A stretch of 64,000 nucleotides of DNA from Lewinellaceae bacterium (GTDB lineage Bacteria > Bacteroidota > Bacteroidia > Chitinophagales > Saprospiraceae), in NCBI GenBank assembly GCA_020636225.1, contig JACJYI010000003.1, positions 799,531 to 863,530 of the forward strand, read 5' to 3'. The notes under the pieces were generated by a model, which searched no databases, had not been told where the DNA came from, and saw nothing but the letters and a program-made list of their open reading frames with translations. Both the position numbers and the translations under genes were made by a program. Of the stretch, positions 52,681-61,635 are shown piece after piece (positions within the stretch are counted from its first letter, which is position 1; every line of letters begins with the position of its first letter).

Positions 52681-53592
52681 ATGGCACTCTATCGGCAGGA
52701 CAAGCAGCAACTAAAGGGTATCCGACAAGAGCCATTCCGGCTGGAGAAAGACCTCCAATCAATCGTCGAGTCGAACCTCGGTGTCCTGTTGAATCTGGAA
52801 TTGGTTCGGTCGGAGTTCCCTATCCAAAACTTCCGGATTGATTCTCTGGCATACGACAAGGAGGCGAAAGCCTTCATCATTATCGAATACAAGCGAAACC
52901 AGAATTTCAGCGTCGTTGATCAAGGGTACGCTTATCTGGCGGTGATGCTCAACAATAAAGCGGACTTCATTCTGGAATACAATGAGCAGATGAAGAAGAC
53001 CCTGAAGCGTGACGAAATCGACTGGTCGCAGTCCCGGGTATTATTTGTCGCGCCGTCTTTCACGGACTACCAGCGTGAGTCAATCAACTTCCGTGATCTG
53101 CCAATTGAGTTGTATGAAGCCCGACAGTATGAGGGTGGTGTTTTCAGCTTTTCTCAGGTTCAGAAGGTCAGGGCAACCGAAAGCATCAAGACGATTTCAA
53201 AAGGCAGCGACACAACCGAGCAAGTCACCCGGGAAGTGAAAGTCTACACGGAAGCCGAACATCTCGCAGGGATTTCCGAAGGTACGATGGAACTGTACGA
53301 TAGGTTCAAAGAACGTATCATGAGTCTCGGAGAGATGGAGATTGTCCCGCGTAAACAGTATATCGCATTCAAGGCAAATCGGAATGTAGCGGATGTGCTG
53401 ATCCAGAAGAGTCAGTTGAAAATTTGGCTGAATCTCCGGTCAGGTCAACTCCATGACCCGGCCGGACTGGCGAAGGATGTTTCGGAGATTGGTCATTGGG
53501 GAAATGGGGACTATAGTGTGAGACTTGATTCGGAAGATCAGTTGGATGAAGTGATGGTATTGGTGAAGCAGAGCTTTAAGGTGAATAGCTAA
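52681..53592 (+). CDS. PD-(D/E)XK nuclease-like protein with DUF5655-type C-terminus
   Basis: 303 residues, starting 5 bases after hsdS, so cotranscribed. The first half carries a PD-(D/E)XK core: FRIDSLAYDKEAKAFIIIEY then K (D54, E-x-K in IEYKRNQ). The second half (about 195-303: EGTMELYDRFKERIMSLGEM, QLKIWLNLRSGQLHDP) resembles the DUF5655 transport/nuclease-associated domain. It could be a DNA-cleaving accessory or anti-phage effector of the R-M operon. I do not know a described system with exactly hsdM - glycosylase-like - hsdS - this protein. Confidence 0.7.
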   Translation: MALYRQDKQQLKGIRQEPFRLEKDLQSIVESNLGVLLNLELVRSEFPIQNFRIDSLAYDKEAKAFIIIEYKRNQNFSVVDQGYAYLAVMLNNKADFILEYNEQMKKTLKRDEIDWSQSRVLFVAPSFTDYQRESINFRDLPIELYEARQYEGGVFSFSQVQKVRATESIKTISKGSDTTEQVTREVKVYTEAEHLAGISEGTMELYDRFKERIMSLGEMEIVPRKQYIAFKANRNVADVLIQKSQLKIWLNLRSGQLHDPAGLAKDVSEIGHWGNGDYSVRLDSEDQLDEVMVLVKQSFKVNS

Positions 53593-53634
53593 GGTCTATT
53601 AATACTTTAGGGCACCTCTATCAACCCCACTCAA

Positions 53635-54037
53635 TGACCAAACAAATCCTTTCAGGATTCTCACTCGAGACAACCTGCGCGATACTGCGTTATTTCTCAA
53701 TTACTTAGCTATGGCTATGCTCTTTCGAAATGCCTTGTCTCGCTTGGTTCTCTCGAGTGTTGGTCTATTTCGGAGGTTAATAGAAGTGCCCATGAATGAC
53801 GTGGACCTTGGATATCGATTCATGAGCGCATATTGGGGCAAAGGAATCGCTACGGAATCCGGACGGGCATGCGTGGATCTCGGATTTGGCCAGCTGGGCC
53901 TGAACAAACTGATCGCCATGGTGCTTCCTGAAAATACGGGATCGATCCGGGTGCTTGACAAGCTCGACTTTACATTTGCACACGAGCTCATGGAAGACCA
54001 ACAGTTGGTACACGTCTATTCTCTGGTCAACCCATGA
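53635..54037 (+). pseudogene. Broken GNAT (RimJ/RimL-type) acetyltransferase
   Basis: An N-terminal remnant at 53635-53700 (TKQILSGFSLETTCAILRYF, resembling LETxRLxLR) ends at a stop. The C-terminal half follows in the frame starting 53711 (NDVDLGYRFMSAYWGKGIAT, LNKLIAMVLPENTGSIRVLD). The middle third of a normal 175-residue protein is missing, so this is a deleted pseudogene. Codon composition is like the host chromosome rather than the element. Confidence 0.7.
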
Positions 54038-54113
54038 GCAGGTGAAAATGTATCATCAGTCTGAAAACGTCTGGTTCCACCAAACCAGCATCCACGCTGA
54101 CCAACGAATAACA

Positions 54114-54290
54114 ATGAAGAAAATCACCCTACCGGCACTGGCCATCATCCTGGTCACCATCATCCTGTTGATCATCAATGAATACACGGCTTGGACCTGG
54201 ATCAGCGACTATGCACTGATCCTCATCATCGCCGGGATGTTCCTGGGCGTTTGGCTGGTGAAACGATGGTTGAGCTCCAAAGATGAGTGA
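54114..54290 (+). CDS. Small two-helix membrane protein
   Basis: 58 residues from the ATG at 54114: hydrophobic segment TLPALAIILVTIILLIIN, short loop, then YALILIIAGMFLGVWLVKRW and a charged tail. GC-rich like host genes. Unknown function; many bacteria have such small inner-membrane proteins. Confidence 0.5.
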   Translation: MKKITLPALAIILVTIILLIINEYTAWTWISDYALILIIAGMFLGVWLVKRWLSSKDE

Positions 54291-54341
54291 ACGCAAGCTG
54301 CCCGCCGCCCACCCCCTGGGCAGCGCCATCCAATATAACAG

Positions 54342-54550
54342 CGACGCGTTCTTTGCCGAAATTGGGTTGTGCGGTGAGTGAAGGGCTGTCTGTCGTATCG
54401 ACCTGAGTGTGCAGGAGGCTGATCGCCTGGGATTCCAGCGCTTCTTCCTTTCCATGTACAACAAGGATGAGGTTGTCCACATAGAGCCTGCAGATCGAGT
54501 TGGTGCCTGCGTCTCGGGTGGATGAGCTGGCAGGGGAGTTGTTCGGGTAG
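54342..54550 (+). pseudogene. radA: radA 3'-end remnant, copy 1
   Basis: Translates to FFAEIGLCGE, a stop, then RAVCRIDLSVQEADRLGFQR, matching the C-terminal Lon-like domain of RadA/Sms (GEIGLxGExRxV ... EAxxLGF). After a frameshift it continues to VPASRVDELAGELFG. It carries an in-frame stop and a frameshift, and is therefore dead. Confidence 0.75.
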
Positions 54551-54805
54551 GATTCCCGGTAACTTCAGGTCGTATCCGACCGGAAAGCCCAGGATACTCA
54601 CTTCTTCGACTGTTTGGCATCGTATCAATACCGTATCCAATCGAATCATATCGTATCAACTTCAGGAAAGTTCTATATTTGGATTAGGTGCAACTGACTA
54701 CCTGACTACATCAGGGCTAAGCTGCAAACAAATCTTTGGTGGCCATAATGATGGCTAACCACAATATTTGACAATTCAAAATCCTGCCCTTGTAGAGGCC
54801 AAATT

Positions 54806-55084
54806 GATCCGGCCATCGACCTGGCTGTACTGGCACCCCTGCTGTCCAGCCTGGACGACATTCCCAACCAGTCGACCGGGTGCTTTGCGGGCGAAGTCGG
54901 CCTGATTGATGAGGTACGGGTGGTGAGTCGAATCGACCTGCGCGAGACGGAAGCGGATCGCCCTGGATTCCAGCGCTTTATCCTCCCCAGGTACAAAAGG
55001 AAGGGCCTGTCCAACAGGAACTTTCAGATCGAGTTGGTGCCGGTGGCAAGGGAAGATGGGAAGACAGGGGAGTTGTTTATTTGA
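54806..55084 (+). pseudogene. radA: radA 3'-end remnant, copy 2
   Basis: Open for about 92 codons: DPAIDLAVLAPLLSSLDDIP, CFAGEVGLIDEVRVVSRIDL, ADRPGFQRFILPR then a diverged end and TGA. It corresponds to the last quarter of RadA/Sms, a DNA-repair ATPase. The first three quarters of the gene (zinc finger and ATPase) are absent. Copy 1 lies 250 bases upstream and shares the same end. Confidence 0.75.
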
Positions 55085-55127
55085 CAGGATTTCTATAACT
55101 TTATCTCCTTAAACATGTTATACAGGT

Positions 55128-55349
55128 ATGACAGTCTCAAAGAAATATTTAATCTCAAAGTCAACTGTTCGCCGAGCGAACGAATCACTTATGAAACTTG
55201 GAGTAACTGATGCACACCGTATCAATTATGATGGGAATATTATCTTGAAATATCATGTCAAGAATGGCATAGCTTTAAGAAGCTTTACAAACCAAGATAT
55301 AAAGAGAGCTTACACAAAGGCAAGAGATCGATATGCCGAAAGAATTTAG
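55128..55349 (+). CDS. Small hypothetical protein truncated by the IS insertion
   Basis: 73 residues: basic, MTVSKKYLISKSTVRRANES... ending KARDRYAERI. Its present TAG stop is created by the insertion sequence that begins at 55349. Joining the flanks across the TTTA duplication restores the frame as ...RIYFISY and a TAA at 56656-56658, so only about five residues were lost. No family recognised. Confidence 0.55.
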   Translation: MTVSKKYLISKSTVRRANESLMKLGVTDAHRINYDGNIILKYHVKNGIALRSFTNQDIKRAYTKARDRYAERI

Positions 55350-56638
55350 GGCACCTCTAAAAACATCAAAAGAATGCGTATCTTGAAGACATGAGAAAGA
55401 TACAACGATCGGAATCAAATTTGTTCGAAAGAGAAGATCAATTGGCGCGTCTGGAGAATTTGGGGGACAGTCTGACCCGGTTGAATAAGGCAATCCAATG
55501 GGAAAGTTTTCGCGGGAAGTTGGAAGAAGTGTTTCCTGTAGAGATTGGGCCTCAGGGTGGGCGACCAAGGAAGGATCCGGTGATGATGTTTAAAGTACTG
55601 GTATTGCAGCGTTTGTATAATCTAGGTGACCACGAGATGGAATTTCAATTGGCGGATCGTGCGAGTTTCTTACGCTTTTCAGGATGCCGATCGATCCGTG
55701 ATATACCAGATGAAAAGACAATCTGGTTATTTCGGGAACAGATCAAACAAGCCGGTTTGATTGATGAATTGTTTGATGGGTATAAAGCGGGTTTGGCCAA
55801 AGCAGGTCTGATCGTGAATGAAGGGATTTTGGTAGACGCATCCATCGTAGAGGCCCCCAGACAGCGCAACAACCGGGAAGAGAACCAGTTGATCAAGGAT
55901 GGGCAGACACCAGAGGAATGGAAGGATAAGCCGGCAAAGAATCGCCAAAAGGACAAAGATGCACGCTGGACCCAAAAGCATGGGAAGAACCACTACGGCT
56001 ACAAGGACCATGTGAAGGCGGATGAGAAGAGCAAACTGATCATAGACTATCAGGTAACCCCAGCGAGTGAACATGACAGCCAGTCCGTGCCGGAATTGAT
56101 CGGGGAGCAAGACAGAGGGCAGTCATTGCATGCAGACAGTGCCTATGTCGGCCCAACGATCGAAGAACACTTAAAGAGCCATGGTGTCAAGAATCAAGTA
56201 CATGAGAAGGGAGCCAGGAACCGTCCATTGACAGAAGAACAAAAAGCCAGAAATACCGAGAAGTCCAGAACCCGAGCGAGAGTCGAACATATCTTTGGTC
56301 AGATGACCATGCAACTGAAAGGGATCTCCATACGAACAATAGGATTAGATCGGGCAAGTGTGCAGATCGGCCTGATGAACCTGGTTTATAATATGGTTCG
56401 ATCAGAATATTTAGTCAGGAATCAAGGGATACGTATGTCCCTGCAATACGTCAGGCAATAAATGAGAAAAAAAGGCATAAGAAAAGAGTAAAAACAATAA
56501 AAAACGAGGAAATATCGGCCGAAAAAAGAAAAAACAAACTCACATCGAATTGTATTCTATAATTATAATACAATTATGTCCCATAGATCGCAAGTAAGAG
56601 GTGAAGTCTTGAATGGGAATGGGTTAATAGAGGTGCCC
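55349..56638 (+). mobile_element. IS5-family insertion sequence (about 1.29 kb)
   Basis: Bounded by inverted repeats GGGCACCTCTA (55349-55359) and TAGAGGTGCCC (56628-56638), flanked by a perfect 4-bp target duplication TTTA (55345-55348 and 56639-56642). It carries one transposase gene (55391-56461). It interrupts the 73-residue hypothetical gene and sits between hsdS and hsdR. Perfect ends suggest a recent insertion. Confidence 0.92.
55391..56461 (+). CDS. IS5-family transposase
   Basis: 356 residues, full length. N-terminal DUF772-type region (WESFRGKLEEVFPVEIGPQG, MFKVLVLQRLYNLGDHEME) and an RNase-H-fold DDE core: Asp in ILVDASIVEAP, Asp in HADSAYVGPT and Glu in RVEHIFGQM. No frameshift. 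It should be an active transposase of IS5/DDE type. The 177 bases after it up to the right repeat are AT-rich and non-coding. Confidence 0.93.
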   Translation: MRKIQRSESNLFEREDQLARLENLGDSLTRLNKAIQWESFRGKLEEVFPVEIGPQGGRPRKDPVMMFKVLVLQRLYNLGDHEMEFQLADRASFLRFSGCRSIRDIPDEKTIWLFREQIKQAGLIDELFDGYKAGLAKAGLIVNEGILVDASIVEAPRQRNNREENQLIKDGQTPEEWKDKPAKNRQKDKDARWTQKHGKNHYGYKDHVKADEKSKLIIDYQVTPASEHDSQSVPELIGEQDRGQSLHADSAYVGPTIEEHLKSHGVKNQVHEKGARNRPLTEEQKARNTEKSRTRARVEHIFGQMTMQLKGISIRTIGLDRASVQIGLMNLVYNMVRSEYLVRNQGIRMSLQYVRQ

Positions 56639-56691
56639 TTTATTTTATCAGCTATTAATGTAAAAATTCGAGAATTTTAAAAATATTTATT

Positions 56692-56868
56692 ATGAGAATT
56701 ATAAATATTATCGTTGCTATTTGGTTTGCGATTGCCATATTCGGAAACTTACGACTCATTGGAACAGATCAGTTTGATTTATGGGTATTCCTAATAATAG
56801 TGGTAATTGAAACTATTCTGGTGGCCAATTTATTGAGGAAGAAATCAGATTCCATGCCTAAGGAGTAA
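56692..56868 (+). CDS. Small two-helix membrane protein
   Basis: 58 residues read from the sequence: MRIINIIVAIWFAIAIFGNL, a short loop, then DLWVFLIIVVIETILVANLL and a charged tail. It ends 27 bases before hsdR. Two transmembrane helices are predicted by eye; function unknown, and it may be a chance frame. Confidence 0.45.
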   Translation: MRIINIIVAIWFAIAIFGNLRLIGTDQFDLWVFLIIVVIETILVANLLRKKSDSMPKE

Positions 56869-56895
56869 TCTCTTTGGTAAAAGTGAGCCATAATT

Positions 56896-59800
56896 ATGAT
56901 AAACGCTACTTACCGAGAAGATCACTCCAGCCAACTACCCGCCCTGTTACTGCTATGCAACATGGGATGGCAGTATCTGTCTCCTGATGTGGTTGAGCGC
57001 ATTCGTGGTGGGAATCAAAGCAAGGTCATTCTGGAGTCGGTACTTCGGGATTGGCTCAGGGCTAACAACCAGATCAATTTCCACGGAACCACCCACTCGT
57101 TCAGTGATACCAATATTGCGTCGGCTATCGAACAATTGCAGAACATCCATTTCGTCGATGGTTCCCGGGTGGCGAATGAAAAAGCATATGATCTTCTCAC
57201 GATCGGTACCAGTCTGGAGCAAAGGATCGACGGTGACAAGAAGAGTTTCAATCTCAAATATATTGACTGGCAAACCCCGGAGAATAACGTCTATCATGTG
57301 ACGTCTGAGTTTCCCGTGCTCCGGGAAGAACGAACGGACACCTATCGCCCGGACATTGTTCTGTTTGTCAACGGTATCCCCCTGTCCGTAATCGAAAATA
57401 AGCGTCCAGACCTTCAAGTCAACAAGGGTACCTCGGTTGATCTGGCGATTCAGCAACAACTACGGAACCAGAATATCGACGGTGGTATTCCCCGGTTGTT
57501 TTTGTACGCTCAAATACTGCTTGCAGTCGACGGTTCAACTGGCAAATATGCCACCGCAGATACCGCACAACAATTTTGGTCAGTCTGGAAGGAAAAATAC
57601 CCTTCTGACCGGGATGAGCGTGAGGATGAGAAGAAACTGTATGAGATCAAGAATACCATTAACCCGGCTGTGTGGGATCAAGTTTTCACTGGTGACTTCT
57701 CATATAGCAGGACTCATTTCGAAGCCTTGTACAGCCACCCAATAGCCGTCACGGGGCAAGATCGATTGATCTATCAGATGCTCAGGCCGGATCGGCTAAT
57801 GGAGTTGATTTATCGGTTTATTGTATTTGACGAGGGCACTAAAAAAGTCGCACGGTATCAGCAGTATTTCGCGGTTCAACAGACCCTCAGCCGGGTACGT
57901 CAAAGGGACGCAGGTAAGCGTCAGGGTGGAGTTGTTTGGCATACTCAGGGATCAGGGAAGTCTCTGACAATGGTGATGCTGGCAAAGGCATTGATTTTGG
58001 CTCCGGACATCCAGAATCCACGCGTGATCATCGTGACCGATCGGATCGATCTGGATGACCAGATCACCAAGACGTTCAAAAATTGTGGCAAAGAGACGTA
58101 CCAAGCCCGATCCGGAAATCACCTGTCGAAATTGCTCCGGGAAAAGAAAGCACAGATCATTACGACGATCATCGACAAGTTTTACAAGCCGCAGGAAGAT
58201 GGATTCATTGAGGATTCGTCTGAAGTATTTGTATTGGTAGACGAGTCACATCGTAGCCAGTATGGAGAAGCAAACGTGAAGATGGAACAGGTGTTGCCAA
58301 ACGCATGCTTTATTGGATTCACTGGCACCCCTTTGATGAAGAAGGAACGGTCGACAGCGGCGAAGTACGGCGGGTACATAGATAAGTATACCATTGATCA
58401 GGCTGTCGAAGACGGCGCGGTTGTGCCATTGCTCTACGAGGGTAGGGAACTGCCTTTATTCGTCAATCGAAAGCCGATCGATAATTACTTCGAGTTGATC
58501 TCACGTGATCTAAATGAAAAGGAGAAAGCTGATCTCAAGAAACGGTTTGCTCGGGCGGATCAGATATCTGAGGCTGAGCAACGACTTCAGATGATTGCCA
58601 TCGATGTTGGACGGCACTTCAAAAAAACATGGCAGGGCACCGGGTTCAAGGGACAACTTACGGCTCCCAGCAAAGATGCCGCGATTCGATTGCATCGGTT
58701 CTTTCAGGAAAATGGAGATGTGACCACCGAAGTCGTGATTTCCCCACCGGACACCCGTGAAGGAGTCGAAGAGCCTCAGCATGCGGCTGACTCCATCGTG
58801 ATGCAATTCTGGGATGGCATGATGAAACGTTTCGGGAATGCAGATCGATATCAAAAGCAAATCATTGACCAGTTCAAGAATGGAGATACTCCGGAGATCA
58901 TCATCGTCGTCGACAAATTGCTGACCGGGTTTGATGCACCGAAGAATACGGTATTGTACATGGCCCGGAAGCTTCAGGAACACAACCTGCTTCAAGCCAT
59001 CGCCAGAGTGAACCGCGTTTCGGCAGGGAAAGAGTTTGGCTACATCATCGACTATCATGGCCTTCTGGGTGAGTTGGACGCGGCGTTGACCACGTACACC
59101 TCACTCTCCGAGTTTGAGGAGGATGATCTTGAGGGTGCTGTGGTTTCTGTATTGGAGGAGTTGACGAAGATCAAGCAGGTACATAGTGATCTGTGGTCAT
59201 TGTTTAACGGCGTAAGGAACAAGCTGGATAACGAGGCCATGGAAGTCCATTTACAGAATGACGACCGCCGTGATGAATTTTACGAACTACACTCCCGGTT
59301 TGCCCGACTCTTGAAAATGGCGATCTCCACCATTAAATGGGTTGAGAGCACTCCGTTGGATCAGCAAGAAACCTACAGGAAAGACTTCAAATATTTTACT
59401 GAACTCCGGCGACATGTCACTCGACGGTTTTCGGATGTTATTGACTATGGGAAGTATGAGAAACAAATTCAACGGTTGATTAATCAGCACGTAAGTGCGG
59501 GCGAAGCAGAAGTCCGGGTTGAACTGGTGGATATCCGTAACAAGGAAGCCTTCGAAGCCGAAGTGGAGAAGACCATTGGTTCCCGGGCAAAAGCAGATAT
59601 GATCGCCAGCCGTACGAGTAAGTACATCTCTGAGAAGATGAAAGAAGACCCGGCCTTCTTCAAGAAGCTGTCCGACATGCTTCAGGATATCGTGGATGAA
59701 ATGCATCGTCGTTGGGATCAAATGTCTGAGAGTGCCAAGAAAATGTATCTGGATAAGCTAAAGGAGGTCATGGACGATGCCCTGAGCCGGAAGGAAGGAG

Positions 59801-60126
59801 AGCTACCCGATGAACTCATCGATGAACCGTTGGCGAAAGCGATCTATCATATGCTTCTTGACAAGTCCGGGACAGGTGAGTCAGGAGAGACGGCAGAAGT
59901 ACCCAGTTTAGATTGGCTGGTGGAAGTATCGAATGCCATCTACCAGTCCATCATGAAGAATAAGAAAGTAGACTGGAAAAAGCGATATGATGTTCAGGAC
60001 GAGATGAAGCGAGAAATTGACGATGTACTTTATGTCCATCGGAGTCACTACGGTGCTATCAAATTGGATGAGATAACCGTCGTTGAAGAGTCCCTCCAGT
60101 TAGCCATCCGGAATCTGTTGCCATGA
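56896..60126 (+). CDS. hsdR: Type I restriction enzyme R subunit
   Basis: 1076 residues, normal length. N-terminal nuclease domain: YRPDIVLFVNGIPLSVIENK (PD...ExK). Then SF2 translocase: Walker A QGSGKSLTMVML, Walker B VLVDESHRSQYG (DEAH-like DESH), FTGTPLMKK (motif III) and LLQAIARVNRVSAG (motif VI QxxxRxNR), followed by the helical C-terminal region that contacts HsdM. No frameshift or missing motif was seen, so the restriction subunit appears active. It is separated from hsdMS by 3.3 kb of pseudogenes and an IS. Confidence 0.94.
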   Translation: MINATYREDHSSQLPALLLLCNMGWQYLSPDVVERIRGGNQSKVILESVLRDWLRANNQINFHGTTHSFSDTNIASAIEQLQNIHFVDGSRVANEKAYDLLTIGTSLEQRIDGDKKSFNLKYIDWQTPENNVYHVTSEFPVLREERTDTYRPDIVLFVNGIPLSVIENKRPDLQVNKGTSVDLAIQQQLRNQNIDGGIPRLFLYAQILLAVDGSTGKYATADTAQQFWSVWKEKYPSDRDEREDEKKLYEIKNTINPAVWDQVFTGDFSYSRTHFEALYSHPIAVTGQDRLIYQMLRPDRLMELIYRFIVFDEGTKKVARYQQYFAVQQTLSRVRQRDAGKRQGGVVWHTQGSGKSLTMVMLAKALILAPDIQNPRVIIVTDRIDLDDQITKTFKNCGKETYQARSGNHLSKLLREKKAQIITTIIDKFYKPQEDGFIEDSSEVFVLVDESHRSQYGEANVKMEQVLPNACFIGFTGTPLMKKERSTAAKYGGYIDKYTIDQAVEDGAVVPLLYEGRELPLFVNRKPIDNYFELISRDLNEKEKADLKKRFARADQISEAEQRLQMIAIDVGRHFKKTWQGTGFKGQLTAPSKDAAIRLHRFFQENGDVTTEVVISPPDTREGVEEPQHAADSIVMQFWDGMMKRFGNADRYQKQIIDQFKNGDTPEIIIVVDKLLTGFDAPKNTVLYMARKLQEHNLLQAIARVNRVSAGKEFGYIIDYHGLLGELDAALTTYTSLSEFEEDDLEGAVVSVLEELTKIKQVHSDLWSLFNGVRNKLDNEAMEVHLQNDDRRDEFYELHSRFARLLKMAISTIKWVESTPLDQQETYRKDFKYFTELRRHVTRRFSDVIDYGKYEKQIQRLINQHVSAGEAEVRVELVDIRNKEAFEAEVEKTIGSRAKADMIASRTSKYISEKMKEDPAFFKKLSDMLQDIVDEMHRRWDQMSESAKKMYLDKLKEVMDDALSRKEGELPDELIDEPLAKAIYHMLLDKSGTGESGETAEVPSLDWLVEVSNAIYQSIMKNKKVDWKKRYDVQDEMKREIDDVLYVHRSHYGAIKLDEITVVEESLQLAIRNLLP

Positions 60127-60815
60127 CCTTTGAATATCGCAATCAACAGTTCACCTACATCGTTTCACGGTCTGAACGGAAAACACTGGGGATATGCGTC
60201 CATCCTGACCTGACCATTGAAGTTCGGGCACCGAAGGAGTCTGACATTGAAGATATCCGGGAACGAGTCCAAAAACGACGAGCGTGGATCGTCAGAAAGC
60301 TTCGGGAATTTGAGGCATATCATCCCATTCAGGTGCCTAAAGTTTATAAGTCCGGGGCTACACACTTGTATCTGGGTCGACAGTATCGTCTCAAAGTTGA
60401 AAACGGTGACCGTAACCATGTCAAGGTCTCGGGCAGCGAACTGCTGGTGACCGTCTATCCTACCAGCACTCCGCACCGGGCATTGTGGACTTGGTATGCC
60501 GAGCGGGCTGATGAGTGGTTTCCAAAGATTCTTGATGAAGTGTTTCCCCGGTTTGAACGGTACGGGATCAGCAAGCCAACTCTGAAGCATAAGTTCCTCC
60601 AGAAGCGATGGGGTAGTTGTAAAGTCATCAATAATCGCCTACTTTTAAACACTGAACTGATCATGGCTCCACGCGCCGGCATTGAGTATGTGGTTACGCA
60701 TGAGCTTACGCATCTTATTCATCCGCATCACACTGCGGAGTTCTACGGGGTGATGGATACTGTGATGCCAGATTGGAGAATGTGGAAGAGACGGTTGGAG
60801 GAAAGGTTGGCGTGA
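60123..60815 (+). CDS. YgjP/DUF45-type metallopeptidase linked to hsdR
   Basis: 230 residues. Zinc-binding HELTH (VVTHELTHLIHPHHT) with a later His, as in the YgjP/SprT-like M48-type family, plus KRWGSCKVINNRLLLNTELI, a typical segment before the active site. The ATG overlaps the hsdR stop by four bases, so the protein is coupled to HsdR. Such peptidases often accompany type I R-M loci; a role in turning over restriction complexes is suspected but unproven. Confidence 0.88.
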   Translation: MTFEYRNQQFTYIVSRSERKTLGICVHPDLTIEVRAPKESDIEDIRERVQKRRAWIVRKLREFEAYHPIQVPKVYKSGATHLYLGRQYRLKVENGDRNHVKVSGSELLVTVYPTSTPHRALWTWYAERADEWFPKILDEVFPRFERYGISKPTLKHKFLQKRWGSCKVINNRLLLNTELIMAPRAGIEYVVTHELTHLIHPHHTAEFYGVMDTVMPDWRMWKRRLEERLA

Positions 60816-60871
60816 AAATCTTGTAACTGAAATATTGAATTTATTTTCAGATGCAATGTAAAATTTATCAA

Positions 60872-61465
60872 ATGAAGTATATAGCCATCATTTTCATGCT
60901 CATGTTTCAGGTGCTTTCCGCTCAGAACTCACCCGAGTCATTTTGGAAAAACAAATGTGAATTTACAACCGATGGCTCAGGCAAGTCACTTGGATTGAAA
61001 ATTCGAGTTCCAGTTCCATGCGCATGGGAGCAGTCTGAAGGAAAGAGGCCACACGTAGTTAAAACATTTTCTTACGGATTTCCAGATGGAAGTTCAATAT
61101 CCCAATCATTGACTGTAAATAAACTGCCTAATTCTTTTTCTAAATCGGAAATAAATGAACTGTTTAGTCAAGATGGTTTGAGAAGTATGTGCGAAGGGAC
61201 GGGCACATTTGTGTCAGGCAGACGAGTGAGGATTGATGGGTTAGAATGCGCCGAGGTTATTGCCCGCGCATCAAGAAATAGTCCAGTTGCGACATTTTAT
61301 GCGTATATGTTGTCATATTACCTCATATATAAAGATAAAATTGTAGTTATCGGATATATGACTGGATCGATAAGCGACGAAGATTCAAAAGAACTATTTG
61401 ACACGTATAAGGAAATATTTCAAGGACTCGCAACGGGTACAATTATAATGACACAGTGGGAGTAA
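60872..61465 (+). CDS. Secreted protein of unknown function
   Basis: 197 residues from the ATG at 60872, chosen because it begins the signal peptide MKYIAIIFMLMFQVLSAQNS; an earlier ATG at 60851 is possible. The mature part (LGLKIRVPVPCAWEQSEGKR, VSGRRVRIDGLECAEVIARA) has four cysteines and looks like a single beta-rich domain. I do not recognise the family. AT-rich and probably element cargo. Confidence 0.65.
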   Translation: MKYIAIIFMLMFQVLSAQNSPESFWKNKCEFTTDGSGKSLGLKIRVPVPCAWEQSEGKRPHVVKTFSYGFPDGSSISQSLTVNKLPNSFSKSEINELFSQDGLRSMCEGTGTFVSGRRVRIDGLECAEVIARASRNSPVATFYAYMLSYYLIYKDKIVVIGYMTGSISDEDSKELFDTYKEIFQGLATGTIIMTQWE

Positions 61466-61635
61466 AGGCATATTTATGCATAATCAACTAAAATTATGGG
61501 TGGAGATGAATTATACGAGGATATATGGATGTCAGGCAATGCCTAATGATTTGAGATGGTATTTGATAATTATTTTTATAATTGTAAAGCAGTTATCATT
61601 TCAATAGCCACTGTTTAGATATAAATTTATTTCAC

